In this document: piece by piece, positions 5,793 through 8,351 of the stretch | How the letters are laid out: each line of letters starts with the position of its first letter | How positions within the stretch are numbered: the first letter of the stretch is position 1 | DNA from: Synergistes sp. | Lineage (GTDB): Bacteria; Synergistota; Synergistia; Synergistales; Synergistaceae | DNA: 8,351 bases | Direction of reading: 5' to 3' | Assembly: GCA_016288355.1 (NCBI GenBank) | Contig: JAEEYY010000140.1 | Location: 1-8,351, forward strand | Position numbers and translations under genes: made by a program | Notes under the pieces: generated by a model | The model's input: only the letters and a program-made list of their open reading frames with translations | What the model was told of the DNA's origin: nothing | Database searches by the model: none

Positions 5793-6568
5793 CTGAATTA
5801 TTCTCATTTCTGGCACGCCGTCTGGCAGACCTCCCCCGGCCGCTTGCCGCAATAACCGGCGGCGGCGGCAAGACGACGCTGCTTTACGGCATAGGGCATG
5901 AGCTTGCGAAGACACGCCGCGTCCTGCTTACGACGACGACTAAGATCTTTTCCCCGTCGCCGGAGGAATGCGTCAGCGTATTTGTCGGGGACGCGGCGGC
6001 GTGTTATTCTTATCTTGCCGCAGCGCCGCGTCCTTCGCTGCTTGCGGGAGGCGCCGTAAAAGACGAAAAAAACAAGCTTCACGGCTATCTGCCGGAGGAA
6101 GTGGACTTTCTCTCTTCATGCGGCGCGGCAGATTTTGTGATAGCCGAATGCGACGGCTCGCGCGGACGATCCCTTAAATACTACGGGGACCATGAGCCGC
6201 CCGTGCCCCAAAGCTGCGGCTGCGTACTTGCCGTAGCCGGCGTAAATGCTTTAGGCAAAAAAGCGGATGAGGAAAATATATTCCGTTCAGAGGAGTTCAG
6301 GGCCCTTTACGGGCTTAAAGACGAAGCTCCGATAAGCCGGAGCGAATATATAAGATACCTGTGCGCCGACTGCGGCCCGTTGAAAAACGCGCCCGCCGCG
6401 GCAGAGAAAATACTTATATTAAATCAGTGGGAGATCCTGACGTCAGAGGGAAAAGCCCTGATGCGCGGGATACTCCCTGCGCTAACGGAGTGTTACGGCA
6501 CAGTCCTGTGCGCGTCGGAACGGGAAAACATACTGTATGAGGCGGCCGGCAAATGGAAATTGAAGTAA
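5789..6568 (+). CDS. yqeC: YqeC-like accessory protein of selenium-dependent molybdenum hydroxylases
   Basis: From the TTG start this is 259 residues. It matches the YqeC family (putative selenium-dependent hydroxylase accessory protein), P-loop proteins encoded near molybdenum hydroxylases that carry a labile selenium. The P-loop is ITGGGGKTTLLY (22-33), followed by the TTTTKI strand (48-53). The family hallmark [EADGS] RGRPLK appears as AECDGSRGRSLK (119-130), then HEPPVP (135-140). The Ala to Cys change in ECDGS is conservative. The role is probably a nucleotide-dependent step in maturing or loading the molybdenum cofactor. The exact reaction is not established. A GTG at 5723 would add 22 residues (MDDRQRAHKL...) with no ribosome site. 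Coupling to the small upstream frame through TTGA is possible. The 3' end overlaps mocA by 16 nt, so the two are one operon. Confidence 0.85.
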   Translation: MTELFSFLARRLADLPRPLAAITGGGGKTTLLYGIGHELAKTRRVLLTTTTKIFSPSPEECVSVFVGDAAACYSYLAAAPRPSLLAGGAVKDEKNKLHGYLPEEVDFLSSCGAADFVIAECDGSRGRSLKYYGDHEPPVPQSCGCVLAVAGVNALGKKADEENIFRSEEFRALYGLKDEAPISRSEYIRYLCADCGPLKNAPAAAEKILILNQWEILTSEGKALMRGILPALTECYGTVLCASERENILYEAAGKWKLK

Positions 6569-7134
6569 TACTGCTTGCAGCAGGTCTTTCAAAGCGCATG
6601 GGACGGCAGAAGCTGCTGCTGCCGTTCGGCGGCAGTACGGTTATTGAAACCGTCGTATCAAACCTCCGGGCCGCGGGCTTCGGAAAGATAAACGCTGTGC
6701 TTTCACGTGAGGTGGAGGCGTCCGTCAGACTGCCGGATGGGGTTTTGATACGCATCAACGAGGCTCCCGAACGCGGGCAGTCCTCTTCTCTTGCGATAGG
6801 GCTTGACATGCTCGAAGAAGGCTCGGACTTTGCGATAATGCTGGGGGATCTTCCTCTTGTACGCCCCGCGGACATTACGGCGCTGGCAGAAAAGTTCTCC
6901 TCGCTGCCGTCCTGCAGGACCGTCCTTGCTCCCTGCAGGGAAGGCGTCTTCGGCCACCCGATGTTCTACAGGGCTGTATGGAAGAACAGATTTACCGAAG
7001 CGCAGGGAGATACAGGCGGAAAAGCGGTCCTGATGCGCCGGGCATGCGAGATAGAGCGCATCGAAGCTTCTGCCGTTCACTTCAGGGATATGGACACGCC
7101 TGATGAATACAAAAGCCTGCTTGCGGACAGCTGA
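6553..7134 (+). CDS. mocA: MocA-like molybdenum cofactor cytidylyltransferase
   Basis: This 193-residue protein has the MobA/MocA nucleotidyltransferase (NTP_transf_3) fold. The nucleotide-binding N-terminus is LLAAGLSKRMGRQKLLLPFG (7-26). GQSSSLAIGL (75-84), the metal-binding GDLPLV (98-103), GHPMFY (134-139), GDTGGKAVL (152-160) and DMDTPDEY (179-186) follow in the order seen in MocA. MocA transfers CMP from CTP to Mo-molybdopterin to make the cytosine dinucleotide cofactor used by xanthine-dehydrogenase-family hydroxylases. MobA, which uses GTP, usually has a different start (LAGGxSxRMGxDK), so MocA fits better. The pairing with yqeC supports this. The ATG lies inside the yqeC 3' end, with GAGG 10 nt upstream. 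The 3' end carries half of the terminator stem. A general sugar or purine-catabolism-related nucleotidyltransferase is a less likely alternative. Confidence 0.85.
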   Translation: MEIEVILLAAGLSKRMGRQKLLLPFGGSTVIETVVSNLRAAGFGKINAVLSREVEASVRLPDGVLIRINEAPERGQSSSLAIGLDMLEEGSDFAIMLGDLPLVRPADITALAEKFSSLPSCRTVLAPCREGVFGHPMFYRAVWKNRFTEAQGDTGGKAVLMRRACEIERIEASAVHFRDMDTPDEYKSLLADS

Positions 7135-7159
7135 CCGGCAGCACGGAAGCAGGCTTTTG
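7110..7159. terminator. Bidirectional terminator between convergent mocA and galE
   Basis: CAAAAGCCTGCTT (7110-7122) and AAGCAGGCTTTTG (7147-7159) form a perfect 13-bp inverted repeat with a 24-nt loop. The loop can itself fold through GCTG/CAGC (7130-7133 with 7139-7142). The stem ends in TTTT on both strands, so it can serve mocA rightwards and galE leftwards. The left arm encodes the last residues of MocA. The long loop and T-runs limited to four lower the certainty. Confidence 0.6.
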
Positions 7160-7175
7160 ATCTGAGAAAAGTATT

Positions 7176-7206
7176 GCCGCTTCAGGCTAAACGCAGCGGT
7201 TTTTTT
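7176..7206 (+). terminator. Possible second plus-strand terminator for the yqeC-mocA operon
   Basis: GCCGCT (7176-7181) pairs with AGCGGT (7195-7200, one G-T wobble) around a 13-nt loop. It runs into seven T (7200-7206). It works only in the plus direction and lies mostly in the 3' end of galE, acting as a back-up to stop antisense transcription of galE. Confidence 0.4.
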
Positions 7207-8236
7207 CAAACCTCCACGAATCGCGGCACATATCTTCTATTGTGCGGTGCGTTTTCCAGCCCAGTTCACGCTCCGCTTTTCCGGCGTCGGCATAGCATAC
7301 CGCTATGTCTCCCGGTCTGCGCGCAGCGATGCGCCGCGGCACACTGACGCCGGTAGCGCGCTCAAATGCCGTTACGAGCTGCAGCACGGAAGTACCTTTT
7401 CCAGTCCCGAGGTTGTAGACCGACAGCCCGCACGGCGCATTCCTAAGCGCCGCTATATGCCCTTCCGCCAGGTCCATCACGTGTATATAGTCGCGAACCC
7501 CGGTGCCGTCGGGAGTATCATAGTCATTTCCGAATATGGAAAGCTCCTTGAGCTCACCCTTTGCCACCCTTGTTATATAGGGCATCAGGTTGTTCGGTAT
7601 GCCGTTCGGCGCTTCTCCCAAAAGTCCGCTTTCGTGAGCGCCTACGGGATTGAAGTACCGCAGGAGCGACGCCGAAAAACCGCTGCAGGAACGCACGGTA
7701 TCGGCCAGTATCTTTTCGCATACGGCCTTTGTCTCTCCATACGGGTTGGCAGCAGGCAAAAGCGGCATACTTTCGACAAAGGGCGGCTTGTTGTCGCCGT
7801 AGACCGTTGCGGATGAGGAAAAGACAAAGCGCGGCACGCCATGTTCGACGCAGGCGCCGGCAAGCACTATCGTGCTCAGCAGATTGTTGCGGTAGTATGA
7901 AAGCGGTTTTTCCACCGATTCTCCCACCGCTTTGTATCCGGCAAAATGAATGACGCCGTCGATGCGGTTCTCGCTGAAGATCCTTCGAACAGCGGAGGCG
8001 TCGGTGACGTCTGTCTCGTAAAAAACAAGATCACGCCCGGTTATCCTGCGTACGGCATCGAGCGCGGAGGGGCTGCTGTTGGAAAAGTTATCCGCAATAA
8101 CTACGGAATACCCCGTGCTGAGCAGCGCAACACAGGTATGGGAGCCGATAAAGCCGGCTCCCCCGGTGACAAGTATGTTTTCCGGACGCCCGGGCGCACT
8201 GCCCGGCGCACATTTACAGGCTTCTGCCAAGCTCAT
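7187..8236 (-). CDS. galE: UDP-glucose 4-epimerase
   Basis: This extended short-chain dehydrogenase interconverts UDP-glucose and UDP-galactose with bound NAD, supplying galactose for cell-surface polysaccharides. ILVTGGAGFIGSH (21-33) is the NAD-binding glycine motif and ADNFSNSS (48-55) the adenosine-binding strand. FSSSATVYGD (139-148) carries Ser-142, and NPYGETK (164-170) carries the catalytic Tyr-166 and Lys-170, equivalent to E. coli Ser-124, Tyr-149 and Lys-153. RYFNPVGAHESG and the C-terminal RPGDIAVCYAD and LGWK motifs also fit GalE. From the ATG at 8236 it has 349 residues, with about 18 more at the N-terminus than usual. The ribosome site AGAGG is only 3 nt from this ATG but 9 nt from the TTG at 8230, which may be the real start. 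It overlaps the upstream gene and is in one operon with it. Confidence 0.93.
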   Translation of the reverse strand: MSLAEACKCAPGSAPGRPENILVTGGAGFIGSHTCVALLSTGYSVVIADNFSNSSPSALDAVRRITGRDLVFYETDVTDASAVRRIFSENRIDGVIHFAGYKAVGESVEKPLSYYRNNLLSTIVLAGACVEHGVPRFVFSSSATVYGDNKPPFVESMPLLPAANPYGETKAVCEKILADTVRSCSGFSASLLRYFNPVGAHESGLLGEAPNGIPNNLMPYITRVAKGELKELSIFGNDYDTPDGTGVRDYIHVMDLAEGHIAALRNAPCGLSVYNLGTGKGTSVLQLVTAFERATGVSVPRRIAARRPGDIAVCYADAGKAERELGWKTHRTIEDMCRDSWRFEKNRCV

Positions 8237-8351
8237 ACGCCTCTGTAAGGAATCTTTCGCCCTTCTCGGCCATATCTGTTTTGGGATACATGCCGGGCAC
8301 GCATATCATGCCGGCTATCTTCCACCCGGCATAGCCGCATGCAAGGCGGAA
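8214..8351 (-). CDS. Flavodoxin-fold NAD(P)H/FMN reductase family, 3' part only
   Basis: The last 45 codons are visible on the minus strand, entering from the right edge and ending with TAA at 8216-8214. The tail contains CGYAGWKIAGMICVPGM and ends EAYELGRSL. A GWK..G stretch followed by an A-Y-E-L-G-x-S-L end is typical of the C-terminus of flavodoxin-like NADPH-dependent FMN reductases/iron-sulfur flavoproteins. The flavin-binding N-terminus lies outside the window, so the assignment rests on the tail alone. Its 3' end overlaps the galE start region by 17-23 nt and includes the galE ribosome site, so the two genes are translationally coupled. Confidence 0.55.
   Translation of the reverse strand, partial: FRLACGYAGWKIAGMICVPGMYPKTDMAEKGERFLTEAYELGRSL

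Noticed and set aside
5521..5871. A 116-codon minus-strand frame across the gpmA-yqeC gap
   Set aside because: It overlaps the gpmA terminator and the yqeC P-loop region, is basic and low-complexity, and has no supporting motif.
7247..7816. A 189-codon plus-strand frame opposite galE
   Set aside because: galE motifs cover the whole region on the minus strand, and this frame shows no recognisable domain.

Overview
This 8.35-kb window is ordinary, densely coding chromosome with about 55% G+C by eye. I see no mobile element, CRISPR array, tRNA or rRNA. The gene set suggests a diderm anaerobe, and my best guess is Synergistota (Cloacibacillus or a relative). The reasons are an LpxB-related glycosyltransferase and a secreted patatin-like lipase (diderm traits) next to a short RemB/DUF370 protein directly upstream of gyrB (a Firmicutes-like arrangement), a YqeC/MocA pair of the selenium-dependent molybdenum hydroxylase type, and heavy use of ATA for isoleucine. 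The phylum is inference and cannot be proved from the sequence alone.

Left part (1-1582, minus strand): the 5' end of a patatin-like phospholipase with a signal peptide runs off the left edge. Upstream of it is a complete LpxB-like glycosyltransferase gene. A 156-bp gap between them carries a promoter candidate for the lipase. Bases 1583-1645 form a compact divergent promoter region in which one palindrome, TATAATTATA, supplies the -10 hexamer on both strands.

Middle part (1646-5538, plus strand): remB-like and gyrB form a two-gene unit closed by a strong intrinsic terminator that starts at the gyrB stop codon. A membrane-anchored YdcF/ElyC-type (DUF218) gene follows. Then comes gpmA, which probably has its own promoter whose -35 hexamer overlaps the ydcF stop codon. 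A GC-rich intrinsic terminator ends gpmA.

Right part (5539-8351): the 317 bases between gpmA and the likely yqeC start hold adjacent inverted repeats that could be an operator or a leader RNA, and a possible 42-codon reading frame whose TGA stop overlaps the proposed TTG start of yqeC. yqeC and mocA overlap by 16 nt and are translationally linked. They should act together on cofactor maturation for a molybdenum hydroxylase encoded elsewhere. mocA converges on a minus-strand pair, the 3' end of a flavodoxin-fold reductase gene followed by galE. A perfect 13-bp inverted repeat between mocA and galE can serve as a terminator for both.

I found no convincing undescribed multi-gene system. The items most worth a second look are the leader and small frame before yqeC, the shared divergent -10 palindrome before remB-gyrB, and the role of the LpxB-like protein.
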